Part shown: positions 1 through 8,828 of the stretch, one piece after another
Numbering within the stretch: the stretch's first letter is position 1
Layout: each line of letters begins with the position of its first letter
NCBI GenBank assembly: GCA_964427855.1
Contig: CAYRVH010000005.1
Coordinates: 1 to 64,000 of the forward strand
DNA: 64,000 bases
Source of the DNA: JAUPKT01 sp964427855
GTDB taxonomy: Bacteria; Desulfobacterota; Desulfomonilia; Desulfomonilales; Desulfomonilaceae
Direction: 5' to 3'
Made by a program: the position numbers and the translations under genes
Notes under the pieces: generated by a model
What the model was told of the DNA's origin: nothing
Databases searched by the model: none
The model's input: only the letters and a program-made list of their open reading frames with translations

Positions 1-679
1 AATCTTTGGCCTTTTCTTCCGAGGCAAGGATCAGGCACGATGATCCATCCGCATTGGCGCAGCAGTCAAACATCTTGAGGGGTGTCGCGATGTACTTGGG
101 TTCCATGATCTTTTCCAGCGTCAGGGATTTGCGAAACACCGCCTTTTCATTAATCTGCCCGTACGTCGAAGACTTCACGCGTATTAACGCAAGATCTTCC
201 TCTGTGGTGCCGTACTTTTCAAAGTGCCCCCGCGCATACATGGCGTAATAGGCCGGCATCATCGTACCAAAGGGCGCCTCCCATTGGATGTCCGCGCCGC
301 GTCCCATACGCTCCTGCGATTCTGCAGACGAAATCTCGGACATCTTCTGAAATCCCAGCACCATCACCACATCATGGAGTCCCGATGCAATCAACGCATA
401 CGCGGTTCTCAGCCCGCTGGAACTCGACGAACACACACTCTCTACATAAAACGTGGGTTGAGGATTCAACCCCAAGTATTCCGCCATGAGACCGGCAGGG
501 GTGCGTTGTTTGTCGTATTCGGGCGCGGAGCATACCACCGAAGCGTCTATCTGGCTCGCCTTGAGCCCCGCGTCTTTCATTGCCTCCCTGTAAGCCTCGA
601 AAGCCAATTCCCTGATGGAACCTGGGTAGGCCCGCACGAACGAACTCTGTCCCACGCCGATGACAGCAACTTTTGCCAT
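1..679 (-). CDS. thiolase-family protein (SCP-x/acetyl-CoA acetyltransferase-like), 3' end off window
   Basis: Reading the minus strand from ATG at 679 gives an open frame of about 226 codons that runs off the left edge, so the C-terminal half is missing. It starts MAKVAVIGVGQSSFV. It carries a thiolase-type nucleophile region (VESVCSSSSSGLRTAY, around residues 80-95), followed by HDVVMVLGFQKMS, as in the non-condensing or SCP-x/lipid-transfer branch of thiolases. A strong Shine-Dalgarno AAGGAGGG lies just upstream. Family members cleave 3-ketoacyl-CoA with CoA or condense acyl-CoAs. It is divergent from the 3-hydroxyacyl-CoA dehydrogenase and acyl-CoA dehydrogenase genes, which fits a beta-oxidation-like module. 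The substrate cannot be told, and the catalytic His/Cys of the C-terminal half lie outside the window. Confidence 0.85.
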   Translation of the reverse strand, partial: MAKVAVIGVGQSSFVRAYPGSIRELAFEAYREAMKDAGLKASQIDASVVCSAPEYDKQRTPAGLMAEYLGLNPQPTFYVESVCSSSSSGLRTAYALIASGLHDVVMVLGFQKMSEISSAESQERMGRGADIQWEAPFGTMMPAYYAMYARGHFEKYGTTEEDLALIRVKSSTYGQINEKAVFRKSLTLEKIMEPKYIATPLKMFDCCANADGSSCLILASEEKAKD

Positions 680-788
680 CTAGCCCTCCTTGTCTTTCCC
701 TGTTGTGAAGCGCTCGACGCAACAGCCAGGCATCATACCACAGCGATTCACTGGGCGCAAAATTACCTGGCGGTCAAAAGAGAATTTC

Positions 789-817
789 TTGAACAAAAAA
801 GGCGCGTCTGATAATGT
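789..817 (+). promoter_or_regulatory. candidate sigma-70-type promoter in the divergent intergenic region 680-1021
   Basis: The 342-base gap between the divergent thiolase-like and hbd genes has no convincing ORF. It holds TTGAAC (789-794) followed at 16-17 bases by ATAATG/TAATGT (811-817), a plausible -35/-10 pair reading toward hbd. The implied leader would be about 200 bases long. This is pattern matching only. Confidence 0.2.
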
Positions 818-1021
818 CACGTGAAGAAAAGCATTTCAGTCCTTTCCAGTCACGGATTCAAAGAGACTCGCCCTTGCATCGCTCACGGATGAGATGGAGA
901 GTTTTCCCAGACGTCCGTCAGGCGCGAGCCGGGTTTACCGTTGGAAAACGGCCATGGACGGCCGAGAGGCCTGCGTGCAATAGGAGGCTATTTTAATATC
1001 GGAGAGGAGGCGTGTTCCCGA

Positions 1022-1876
1022 ATGGAAATACGAAAGATAGGGGTTATCGGCGCCGGCCTGATGGGGGCCGGCATTGCTCAGGTTGCTGCCCAGAGCGGCC
1101 TACTGGTATGCATGATGGATGTCGAGACGCGCTTTGTGGAAAAAGGGCTCGGCGTCATCGAGAAAAACCTGGATCGAACGGTTCAGAAAGGCAAACTGAA
1201 GACCGAGGATGCCGCGGCGATCAGAGGGCGCATCAAGGGCACAGTGTCGTCCTCAGAGGCTGTGTCCGACGCAGATGTCGTTATCGAGGCCATTATAGAA
1301 AACATGGATCTCAAGAAACAACTCTACAAGGATATCGATAGGTTGGCCCCTGACCGCACAATCTTTGCCACGAACACCTCAGGTTTGAGTATCACGGAGA
1401 TGGCGTCTGTGACGAACAGACCTGAACAGTTTATCGGCATGCATTTTTTCAATCCTGTCCCAGTGATGCAACTGGTGGAGGTAATCCGCGGGTATGCCAC
1501 GTCGAACCACACGGTTGACGTCATAAAAGGTCTGGCCGAGCGGCTCGGTAAGAAGGCGATCGAAGTGTTGGAGGCGCCTGGCTTTGTAGTAAATCGGATC
1601 CTTGTTCCGATGATCAATGAGGCGATCTTTGTCCTGCAAGAGGGATTGGCCACAGCAGCCGAGATCGACGAGGGGATGAAGCTGGGCGCAAACCACCCTA
1701 TGGGACCCCTCGCCTTGGCAGATTTGGTGGGTCTGGATACCCTGCTGAGCGTCCAGGACCATCTCTATCGAGAATTTGCCGACCCGAAGTATCGTCCTCC
1801 TGTATTGTTGAGGAAGATGGTCCGGGCCGGCCACCTCGGCCGCAAATCAGGAAAAGGCTTTTACGATTACAAATGA
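1022..1876 (+). CDS. hbd: 3-hydroxyacyl-CoA dehydrogenase (3-hydroxybutyryl-CoA dehydrogenase type)
   Basis: This 284-residue protein has the usual length of a stand-alone short-chain 3-hydroxyacyl-CoA dehydrogenase, which oxidises (S)-3-hydroxyacyl-CoA to 3-ketoacyl-CoA with NAD(P)+. The N-terminal Rossmann motif VIGAGLMGAGIAQ (residues 8-20) and the family block GMHFFNPVPVMQLVEV with catalytic His141 are intact. The C-terminal all-helical domain ends with GRKSGKGFYDYK. The start at 1022 is chosen because GGAGAGGAGG lies 12 bases upstream; an upstream in-frame start at 941 would add 27 residues unrelated to the family. An acyl-CoA dehydrogenase follows about 100 bases downstream, and a thiolase-like gene diverges upstream, together giving three of the four beta-oxidation steps. 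Confidence 0.93.
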   Translation: MEIRKIGVIGAGLMGAGIAQVAAQSGLLVCMMDVETRFVEKGLGVIEKNLDRTVQKGKLKTEDAAAIRGRIKGTVSSSEAVSDADVVIEAIIENMDLKKQLYKDIDRLAPDRTIFATNTSGLSITEMASVTNRPEQFIGMHFFNPVPVMQLVEVIRGYATSNHTVDVIKGLAERLGKKAIEVLEAPGFVVNRILVPMINEAIFVLQEGLATAAEIDEGMKLGANHPMGPLALADLVGLDTLLSVQDHLYREFADPKYRPPVLLRKMVRAGHLGRKSGKGFYDYK

Positions 1877-1973
1877 CGGGAGATGACGTCTCTCAGGGTG
1901 TATCCATATTACAGAGGACAATGAGGGCGTGTGGGTCGTCATGGAGACCGCATACCCCCGCATGGAGGCATAC

Positions 1974-3143
1974 ATGAAATCTGATGATCGGTTTGAACTC
2001 ACGGAAGAAGAGCGCATGCTCCAAGACATGGTTCGGAGACTGGCGCGTGAAAAGGTTGCGCCGGGCGCTGAAGAACGTGACAAAAAGGGCGAGTATCCCT
2101 TCGACATGCTCGAGCTCATGAGAGAAAATGGGCTGATGGGAATCGATTTCCCCGCCGAGTATGATGGTATGGCGGCAGGCATGCTGGCTCATTGCATTGC
2201 GGTGGAGGAGCTTGCCAAAGTGGACGCGGCGGTGGCCTTGATTCCGTCCTGTCAGGAGCTGGGTAGCCTCCCGATCATTTTGGCGGGTAACCACGAACAA
2301 AAAGAAAAATATTTGAAGCCGCTGGCCACCGGCGAGAAAGTAGCTGCCTTCGGTCTTACAGAAGCCAAGGGCGGTTCGGATGTGGCCGCGTTGAAGACGA
2401 GAGCCGTTCGCAAGGGTGATAAATATATCGTCAATGGCTCGAAGATGTGGATCACCAACGGCGGCGTAGCTGACACCTATTCGGTGTACGCGGTCACAGA
2501 CCCGGACGTGCCCGCTTACAAGGGCGCAAGCGTCTTTATCATGGAAAAAGGCATGCCTGGCTTCTCAGTGGGCAAGCCCGAAAGCAAACTCGGCATCAAG
2601 TGCTCGGACACCAGAGAGCTGATCTTTGAAGATGTGGAAGTGCCGGTGGAAAATCGCTTGGGCGAAGAGGGCCAAGGCTTTCACATCATGATGAAGACGC
2701 TCGATTTCAGCCGGCCTTCAGTGGGGGCGCAGGCGCTGGGGATAGCGGCCGGCGCGTTCGAGTATGCCACCCAGTACGCTAAAGAGAGGATCGCCTTTGG
2801 CAAACCTATCATCAAGCACGAGGCTATAGCCTTCAAACTCGCGGACATGGCCATGAGAATAACGGCGGCACGGATGCTCCTTTGGAAGACGTGCTCACTG
2901 CTGGACAAGGTAGGCAAAGACTTGTCCAAGGTCCCGCCTGAAACCATAAGACATTCGTCCATGACCAAGGCCTATTGCTCGGATGTGGCCATGTGGACGA
3001 CCGTTGAGGCGGTGCAAATCCTGGGAGGATATGGCTACAGCAGCGAATATCCCGTGGAGCGCATGATGAGAGACGCGAAGATTACTCAGATTTACGAAGG
3101 CACCAATGAAATACAGCGCATCGTCATTGCCTCCACTTTGTAA
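1974..3143 (+). CDS. acyl-CoA dehydrogenase (short-chain/butyryl-CoA type)
   Basis: A 389-residue flavoprotein of the acyl-CoA dehydrogenase family that introduces the alpha,beta double bond into acyl-CoA, passing electrons to ETF. Visible family blocks are FGLTEAKGGSDVAALKT, WITNGG (FAD-binding middle domain) and the C-terminal QIYEGTNEIQR with the catalytic Glu375 of short/medium-chain enzymes. The start at 1974 is preferred over GTG 1929 and ATG 1941/1962 because GGAGG sits 5 bases before it and the protein then has normal family length. It follows hbd on the same strand and probably works in the same acyl-CoA pathway. The exact chain length cannot be read from sequence alone. Confidence 0.93.
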   Translation: MKSDDRFELTEEERMLQDMVRRLAREKVAPGAEERDKKGEYPFDMLELMRENGLMGIDFPAEYDGMAAGMLAHCIAVEELAKVDAAVALIPSCQELGSLPIILAGNHEQKEKYLKPLATGEKVAAFGLTEAKGGSDVAALKTRAVRKGDKYIVNGSKMWITNGGVADTYSVYAVTDPDVPAYKGASVFIMEKGMPGFSVGKPESKLGIKCSDTRELIFEDVEVPVENRLGEEGQGFHIMMKTLDFSRPSVGAQALGIAAGAFEYATQYAKERIAFGKPIIKHEAIAFKLADMAMRITAARMLLWKTCSLLDKVGKDLSKVPPETIRHSSMTKAYCSDVAMWTTVEAVQILGGYGYSSEYPVERMMRDAKITQIYEGTNEIQRIVIASTL

Positions 3144-3218
3144 CCACAGAGGGTCTGCGCCACGCCGCGGCAACCTCTGGACGCGAAACATGGCGGGCTC
3201 GCGGAGAGGCTGACGCCG

Positions 3219-3704
3219 GTGATCATCTATCAGCCTATTGGGGTCATATACTCTCCGTTTGCGGATCCGAACGACATGCCGATTCAGTCTTTGGGCGCGA
3301 GAGGCGTGAAGGGAACCGTGTCGGTGGACCCCAAATTCGAGGCTGGACTCAAAGACTTGGAAGGATTTTCGCATATCATCCTCCTTTACCATTTCCACCT
3401 GTGCAAGGGCTTCTCCCTCCATGTACTTCCTTTCTTGGACGATACCGCACGCGGGGTCTTTGCCACCAGGGCCCCGCGGCGCCCAAATCCAGTGGGGCTG
3501 TCTATCGTACGATTGTTGGCCGCATCCGGATGTGAACTCTCCATCGAGGATGTGGACATCGTAGATGGGACCCCGCTCATCGACATCAAACCCTTCGTGC
3601 CTTATTTCGATCACCGAGACAATGCCTCTTGCGGGTGGTTGACCACGAGGCTTGGCGAAGTCCGTGTAAGGCGTGCCGATGGCAGATTCTCGTCTGACGA
3701 ATGA
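3219..3704 (+). CDS. trmO: TrmO-like tRNA (t6A37) N6-methyltransferase (TsaA/YaeB family)
   Basis: 161 residues matching the single-domain TsaA/YaeB (UPF0066) fold: N-terminal PIGVIYSPF, then a central GFSHIILLYHFHLC and the signature RAPRRPNPVGLSIVRLL, followed by DGTPLIDIKPFVPYFD. The characterised bacterial member TrmO uses SAM to methylate threonylcarbamoyladenosine at tRNA position 37. The start is GTG at 3219 with GGAGAGG about 10 bases upstream; no in-frame ATG is available. In several anaerobes TsaA-like proteins sit beside molybdenum/tungsten enzyme genes, as here (33 bases before the oxidoreductase), so a role outside tRNA modification cannot be excluded. That last point is inference. 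Confidence 0.85.
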   Translation: MIIYQPIGVIYSPFADPNDMPIQSLGARGVKGTVSVDPKFEAGLKDLEGFSHIILLYHFHLCKGFSLHVLPFLDDTARGVFATRAPRRPNPVGLSIVRLLAASGCELSIEDVDIVDGTPLIDIKPFVPYFDHRDNASCGWLTTRLGEVRVRRADGRFSSDE

Positions 3705-3737
3705 GGCGAACATCGTCGGCGGCATAAGGACAGAGAC

Positions 3738-5978
3738 ATGAACAGCTGGAAAAAGACATCATGCATTTGCTGCGCCCAAAACTGCGGGCTCGAGGTAATG
3801 ACCAGTGGGAACAAGATACTCAAGGTGCGGCCGGACCAAGAGAACCCCAGAAGTCAAGGCTACTGCTGCCGGAAAGGCCTGAAAATAGCCTTTTATCAAA
3901 ATAATCCTGAACGGCTAACCCATCCGTTGAAGCGCGTCGGAGATTCCTTTCAGCCTATTTCTTGGCAGGACGCCATCGAACAGATTTCGGTCCGGCTTCT
4001 GGACATCGTGGCGCGGAAGGGGCCTCGGTCCTTCGCCTATATGGGCGGCGGAGGCCAAGGGTGCCATTTTGAGGCCGCGTATGGCGTACGTCTTTTGAGG
4101 GCGCTCGGTTCGCGGTACCACTACAGCCCGTTGGCTCAGGAGCTGACAGGCATGTTTTGGGTTCAAGGGAGGCTCCTGGGCAGGCAGTATCTCGTCACCA
4201 TTCCAGATGATCGCAATACCGACGTCTTAGTGGCTTGGGGATGGAATGGATGGATGAGTCATCAGATTCCTCAAGCGAGAAGGCTGCTGAAAGCTGTGTG
4301 CGACGATCCGCACCGGCTGCTCGTGTCCATTGACCCCTGGAAGTCTGAGACGGCGCGTCGTGCTGACATCCATCTCCCGATTCGTCCCGGGACAGACGCC
4401 CTCCTAGCCCGGGCCATGATCGCAATCATCTTGAATGAAGGCTGGGAACACAAAGAATATATCGCCGCCCACACAACCGGTCTTGATGAAATCAAGCCCC
4501 TGTTTACCGACTTCGACGTGGTTGGCGCGCTCAAAACCTGTGCATTGGACTATGACGCGGTCAAAGAGGTGTGTCGGTTGTTCGCGACTCGCAAGTCATC
4601 GCTCCACCCAGACCTCGGCGTTTTTATGAATCGACACAGCACGGCGTGTTCGTACTTGCAGGGCATTCTGTTGGCGATATGCGGGAGGCTAGGAGCGCCG
4701 GGAGGCAACGTGATCCCCGGTTATCTGATGCCGTTGGGATCGCATTCGGATGAGCGTGATCCCAAGACATGGCGGACCGTGAAGACGCAGTTCCCGGCCA
4801 TCATGGGGACCTTTCCTCCCAACGTAATGCCCGAGGAGATCCTTTCCTCTGATGAGTCAGCGTTGGCCGCAGTTCTCGTCAGCGGCTCCAATCCTCTTAG
4901 GTCCTACGCTGACACCACGATGTACGAGCAGGCATTCAAGAAACTCGAACTCCTGGTCACCATCGAGGTGGCGCTCTCCGAAACAGCGAGGGTGTCGCAT
5001 TACGTCCTGCCCGCCCGATCCGCATACGAAAAATGGGACGGAACCTTCTTTGCATGGAATTACCCCGAGATATTCTTTCAGATGCGGCGGCCGGTGGCCG
5101 CCCCACTGGGAGATCCTTGGGAAGAAAGCCAAATCATGATTGCCCTGGCGGACAGAATGGGACTTCTGCCGGACATCCCCAAGGCTTTGTTCGACGCGGC
5201 TCACGGCGACCGCCTGGCCTTCGGAATGGCGTTGATGCAGTTTGCCCAGTCAGAACCAAAAGCGGCGCAGATGCTGCCGTTCGTCTTGGGGAAAACATTG
5301 GGCGAAGCGCTTGGTTCCGCAAACCTGGCAGCGCTTTGGGGCATCCTTCAGACAGCTCCCCAAGCCTTCAGGGAACAGGCTGCACGTGTAGGGTTTCCTC
5401 AAGACATGTCCTTTGGAGAGCATGTCTTCCAAGCCATCCTCGACCATCCTGAAGGGCTGTGGATAGGTCGAGTGGACGAGGCAGATCCTTTGGCCCAAGT
5501 GCGAACCGCTGACAAGAAGCTGAATCTTTTTATCCCTGAGCTGCAAGATTGGGTGAAAAGCATCGAGCCTTCCAGAGAAGGGGCTGCTTTGACCCTGGAT
5601 CCGAGATATCCTCTGATCCTCATGGCAGGGCGACACATTGACGAGAACGCGAATACGATCATGAGAGATCCGGCTTGGAACAGCGATCGTCCCCGGGTTT
5701 GCACTGTCACCATGCACCCCGAAGATGCTCGGACGCGGGGGCTAAAGGACAGGCAGCTTGTCCGTGTCATCACCGAGGCAGGTCAGATCGAGATCCCGGT
5801 CGAGATCACCGAATTTGCGCGGCCGGGTCATGTGACGATTCCCCACGGTTTTGGCCTCGTCCACAACGGAAAGACGAGCGGCGCCAATGTGAATCGCTTG
5901 ACGAAGAATACCCATCGTGATTCATTGGCGGGTACGCCTCTCCACAGATACGTACCATGTCAGGTGGAGGCTCTGTAA
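3738..5978 (+). CDS. molybdopterin (bis-PGD Mo/W) oxidoreductase, DMSO reductase superfamily
   Basis: 746 residues. The N-terminus has a [4Fe-4S] cysteine set C9-x2-C12-x3-C16 with C43/C44 followed by RKG, as in formate dehydrogenase and acetylene-hydratase-like enzymes. A Molybdopterin domain follows (SWQDAIEQ, residues ~75-540), then a C-terminal dinucleotide-binding domain (from about LILMAGRHIDENANT to the end, including HPEDARTRGL and GANVNRLT). No Tat signal is seen, so it should be cytoplasmic. I cannot identify an obvious Cys or Sec metal ligand; the region around YHYSPLAQELTG aligns with the ligand loop and offers only Ser. The substrate is unknown. It lies 33 bases after trmO and 30 bases before a radical SAM gene, so probably one operon. 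The start has AAGGA upstream. Confidence 0.88.
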   Translation: MNSWKKTSCICCAQNCGLEVMTSGNKILKVRPDQENPRSQGYCCRKGLKIAFYQNNPERLTHPLKRVGDSFQPISWQDAIEQISVRLLDIVARKGPRSFAYMGGGGQGCHFEAAYGVRLLRALGSRYHYSPLAQELTGMFWVQGRLLGRQYLVTIPDDRNTDVLVAWGWNGWMSHQIPQARRLLKAVCDDPHRLLVSIDPWKSETARRADIHLPIRPGTDALLARAMIAIILNEGWEHKEYIAAHTTGLDEIKPLFTDFDVVGALKTCALDYDAVKEVCRLFATRKSSLHPDLGVFMNRHSTACSYLQGILLAICGRLGAPGGNVIPGYLMPLGSHSDERDPKTWRTVKTQFPAIMGTFPPNVMPEEILSSDESALAAVLVSGSNPLRSYADTTMYEQAFKKLELLVTIEVALSETARVSHYVLPARSAYEKWDGTFFAWNYPEIFFQMRRPVAAPLGDPWEESQIMIALADRMGLLPDIPKALFDAAHGDRLAFGMALMQFAQSEPKAAQMLPFVLGKTLGEALGSANLAALWGILQTAPQAFREQAARVGFPQDMSFGEHVFQAILDHPEGLWIGRVDEADPLAQVRTADKKLNLFIPELQDWVKSIEPSREGAALTLDPRYPLILMAGRHIDENANTIMRDPAWNSDRPRVCTVTMHPEDARTRGLKDRQLVRVITEAGQIEIPVEITEFARPGHVTIPHGFGLVHNGKTSGANVNRLTKNTHRDSLAGTPLHRYVPCQVEAL

Positions 5979-6008
5979 AAAGGGCACTCAAACGGAGAAA
6001 TAATAGGA

Positions 6009-7220
6009 ATGAGTCAAAGCTGGATACCAATTTCGACCATCTTGAAGACTGCGCCCAAAGTGCTGGAAAACCCGAAGTACGCCAAAAATGTGGCGATGAT
6101 ACAGGTGGACAAGTTTCTGCGGAACCTTTCACCCCGGCAGAGCGATGGACTAGCCAATCGTATAAGGCAGTGCAGTATTCGCATCACAGATGTCTGCAAT
6201 TTGAGATGCCATACCTGCGGCCAATGGGGCGACAGGGGGTTCCTGAGGTCGTGCAGCCTTCCCGAGTTGAAGAAGAATGAAGTGGCGCCGGAGAGGTATA
6301 TCGAACTGCTGCATGACCTTTATGAGCAAGGTCACACGCCCTCAGTGTATCTCTGGGGCGGCGAACCCATGTTGTACAAGGGGGCCGTGGAAATCATCGA
6401 AGAGGCTGCCAGGCTTGGCATGGCGCCCAGTATTGCGACCAACGGGACTGGACTTCTCAAGCATGCCGAGCGGCTTGTAGCGGCGCCGATGTTCGTAGTC
6501 CAGATATCAGTGGACGGACCGGATGAGAAGACCCATAACGCCAGTCGGCCAGGCGCAACACCGGATGTAAACAATTTTCGTACCATCTGGACGGCGATTG
6601 AACGCATACGGGAATTAAGAAAAGAAAAAAAACAGCGCCTCCCGCTCATCGCCACCCTGACCACGATAAACAATGTGAACTACAACAGGCTGGTTGATGT
6701 GTATGACGTGTTTGGGGAAAGGGCAGACGTCTGCGTCTTTTATCTGGCGTGGTGGATCGACGAAGCGTCCGCAGCGAAGCATTCGAAAGATTTCCAGGAG
6801 CGATTTGGTTTTGCCCCGCAAAAACATTTTGGATGGATAGGAAACTGGCGGCCGCCTGACTACCGCGTACTCGCCGACCAGCTGCAGAAAATTCAAGAGA
6901 AGGCAGCAAAGCTTTCCGATGCTTCAGTGGTGATCATGCCTCCCCTGCTGAATCCAAAAGACCTGGAGGCGTATTACACTGATCACGATTGCACATTTGG
7001 GTTTGACCGCTGCGTGTCCATCTTCAGCGCAGTGGAAATAAACTCCAACGGCGACATGTCTCCATGCAGAGATTACCATGATTATGTGGTAGGCAATGTG
7101 AAGGAGCACACCATCACGGAGCTCTGGAATTCTGAACTCTATAAGAAGTTCCGAAAGAGCATATCGGAAAAGGGGCTCATGCCCGTCTGCACGAGATGCT
7201 GCGGACTGATGGGATACTAA
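6009..7220 (+). CDS. radical SAM/SPASM domain protein
   Basis: 403 residues. The radical SAM cluster motif CxxxCxxC is present as C63-NLR-C67-HT-C70, followed by GGEP and ISVDGP, typical of the TIM-barrel core. The C-terminus is a SPASM-type Cys-rich region: C in DHDCTFGFDRC, the block INSNGDMSPCRDYHDYVVGN, and CTRCC near the end. SPASM proteins act as peptide or protein modification enzymes (sulfatase maturation, RiPP maturases) and some handle cofactors. It follows the Mo/W oxidoreductase by 30 bases with a good site (GGAGAAATAATAGG), so a role in maturing or assisting that enzyme is a reasonable inference. No short precursor-peptide ORF was noticed between them. Its stop codon overlaps the stop of the convergent Gx transporter gene. 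Confidence 0.87.
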   Translation: MSQSWIPISTILKTAPKVLENPKYAKNVAMIQVDKFLRNLSPRQSDGLANRIRQCSIRITDVCNLRCHTCGQWGDRGFLRSCSLPELKKNEVAPERYIELLHDLYEQGHTPSVYLWGGEPMLYKGAVEIIEEAARLGMAPSIATNGTGLLKHAERLVAAPMFVVQISVDGPDEKTHNASRPGATPDVNNFRTIWTAIERIRELRKEKKQRLPLIATLTTINNVNYNRLVDVYDVFGERADVCVFYLAWWIDEASAAKHSKDFQERFGFAPQKHFGWIGNWRPPDYRVLADQLQKIQEKAAKLSDASVVIMPPLLNPKDLEAYYTDHDCTFGFDRCVSIFSAVEINSNGDMSPCRDYHDYVVGNVKEHTITELWNSELYKKFRKSISEKGLMPVCTRCCGLMGY

Positions 7221-7738
7221 TGAGGAGGGAAGGCCTGCGCCTGCTCAAAATGACGGATGAGGTACCGCGCTGCAATCCCGTTAATGATACCGGTGCCCAA
7301 AGCTGCCCCAAGCATGAAGGGGAGGAGATAGAGTACAGCCTCGTTGCGAATTATCAGGGTGTAGGCAACAAAGAGCTGAGCCGCGTTGTGCGTCACAGCG
7401 CCGACAACACTGACGCCGATGAGTGAAAACGCGTTGCCCCCGATCTTCTTTACTCCCCCCATGGCAAAGATAGATGCAACGCCGCCGCCAAGGGAAAACA
7501 AGAATGCCGGAGACCCAAAAAGACCTGTCAGGAGCGAACCAAGAAACACCCGCCCCACGGTCACAAAAATGGCGTATCGAAACCCAAACAAATAAAGAGT
7601 TGCCAATCCTATAATATTTGCGAAACCAAATTTGAACCACAACACTGTCACCGGCAGCATTGCTTCTGCTGAATGTATAACCACGGCAAGGGCCAGGAGC
7701 ATGCCAACGCGTGCTAATCTCACTGTTTGATCGTTCAT
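7217..7738 (-). CDS. Gx transporter family membrane protein (heptaprenyl diphosphate synthase component I-like)
   Basis: 173 residues, strongly hydrophobic with about five membrane segments. It has the family features PVTVLWFKFGFANIIGLATLYLFGF and a glycine-rich SLGGGVASIFAMGG. The family is annotated as Hpre_diP_synt_I or Gx transporter and resembles ECF-type S components, so it may import a prenyl or cofactor precursor; the substrate is not established. The start overlaps the end of the NusG domain II gene by 4 bases, so the two are translationally coupled. This pairing is common in anaerobes, often near ApbE/RNF genes, which are not seen here. The 3' end overlaps the convergent radical SAM gene by 4 bases. 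Confidence 0.85.
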   Translation of the reverse strand: MNDQTVRLARVGMLLALAVVIHSAEAMLPVTVLWFKFGFANIIGLATLYLFGFRYAIFVTVGRVFLGSLLTGLFGSPAFLFSLGGGVASIFAMGGVKKIGGNAFSLIGVSVVGAVTHNAAQLFVAYTLIIRNEAVLYLLPFMLGAALGTGIINGIAARYLIRHFEQAQAFPPH

Positions 7739-8151
7739 CGTGTCAGCGCATCCAACGCGTCGGTTTTGTCGCCCACAATCCTGACTGACACCTCATTTGG
7801 CGCGCAAATCAGCAAGCCGCCGCTCACATCGATGGCGCCCATGTGCACACAAATCTTGTCACGACAGGGAGAGGAAAGGATGCGCGCCTGTAATGCGGCG
7901 ACCTGCACAACGGTCGCGCCAAGCGGGCCAGGGACTTCTATGATTGCGTCGGTCGTGAGGTCATGTGTCAGGTACACCTTGCCACTCACGCTGATCTCCA
8001 CCAGAGAGCCCTTGGGTCTCAAGTGCCTTCCGACCAGCAGACTCCCCACACCGAGGATGACGACGGCCCCGATGAGCAGGAAATCGGCCCTTGTAATCTG
8101 ACCAGGACGCGAGGCGAGTCGTTTGAACGTTCGGGGAATTCTCATAATCAC
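7735..8151 (-). CDS. NusG domain II-containing membrane-anchored protein
   Basis: 138 residues. One N-terminal membrane segment (ADFLLIGAVVILGVGSLLVG, residues ~23-42) is followed by a small beta domain of the NusG_II family, with a CRDKICVHMG motif and SGGLLICAPNEVSVRI near the C-terminus. The domain is expected outside the membrane. The function is unknown; it is usually encoded with a Gx transporter, exactly as here, where the stop/start of the two genes overlap by 4 bases. The two cysteines (CRDKIC) could form a disulfide or bind a ligand. The gene diverges from nrdR across about 150 bases. Confidence 0.83.
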   Translation of the reverse strand: MIMRIPRTFKRLASRPGQITRADFLLIGAVVILGVGSLLVGRHLRPKGSLVEISVSGKVYLTHDLTTDAIIEVPGPLGATVVQVAALQARILSSPCRDKICVHMGAIDVSGGLLICAPNEVSVRIVGDKTDALDALTR

Positions 8152-8302
8152 AGCATCTTTCGGAATAGGTATAATACGTCGGCAGTGTCAATGCAAAGAA
8201 TTTGAAAAGCAAATTCTTTATTTTCCTTGCATCTCTTTATGATTCGATATAATTATGTATCAAAAGAGCCGGATATGCGGATCCTGGAATAGGCGGTAAG
8301 AT

Positions 8303-8828
8303 ATGAAATGCCCNNNNNNNNNNNNNNNNNNNNNNNNNNNNNNNNNNNNNNCGCCTCGGGAAGGACAACTCTGTGATCAGAAGGCGCCGCCAGTGTCTGA
8401 ACTGCAAGAAAAGGTTCACCACGTATGAGCGGATCGAAGAAATTCTCCCCTACGTGATAAAAAAGGATGGCCGTAGGGAAACATTCGATCGCCGAAAGAT
8501 AATAGAGGGGATGCGTAGGGCGTGCGAGAAGAGACCGGTCAGTATTGACCGAATCGAAGCGGTGGCTGACGCCATCGAACAGGAGTTGATGGAGCGCCCT
8601 GAGAAGGAGATCAGCGTCTCATACATTGGGGCAAAGGTCATGGAGGCGCTGCAACAGATGGACGACGTTGCATACGTAAGATTTGCTTCGGTGTATCGCT
8701 CATTCCGGGATATAGATGAATTCGTGAGAGAAATAAAGGAATTGTATGAACTCAGAGAGGCCCGGGAGCAGGCGCGCCACCGAGAAGGAGTCCCGGAAGA
8801 AACCCAGACAACACGCAGTCTCCCGTGA
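8303..8828 (+). CDS. nrdR: transcriptional repressor NrdR, N-terminus broken by an assembly gap
   Basis: NrdR is a Zn-finger plus ATP-cone repressor of ribonucleotide reductase genes. The start ATGAAATGCCC (MKCP) is at 8303, just before a 38-base N run; after the gap the sequence continues RLGKDNSVIRRRRQCLNCKKRFTTYE, the second half of the Zn ribbon, then the ATP-cone (YVIKKDGRRETFDRRKI). In other NrdR proteins 12 residues separate MKCP from the arginine of the SR-L segment, which needs 37 unknown bases, not 38. The gap length is therefore probably wrong by one rather than the gene broken. It overlaps ribD by 83 bases, a common nrdR-ribD arrangement. Confidence 0.9.
8314..8351. other. assembly gap (38 N) inside nrdR
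   Basis: A run of 38 unknown bases that removes the coding sequence for NrdR residues 5-16, including half of the zinc-ribbon cysteines. A 37-base gap would restore the frame. Confidence 0.97.

Noticed and set aside
372..722. Minus-strand ORF of 116 codons at the left edge
   Set aside because: It is an out-of-frame shadow of the truncated thiolase-like gene, which has the proper ribosome site and family motifs.
2895..3725. Minus-strand ORF of 276 codons opposite the ACAD and TrmO genes
   Set aside because: Antisense to two recognisable genes; no domain features.
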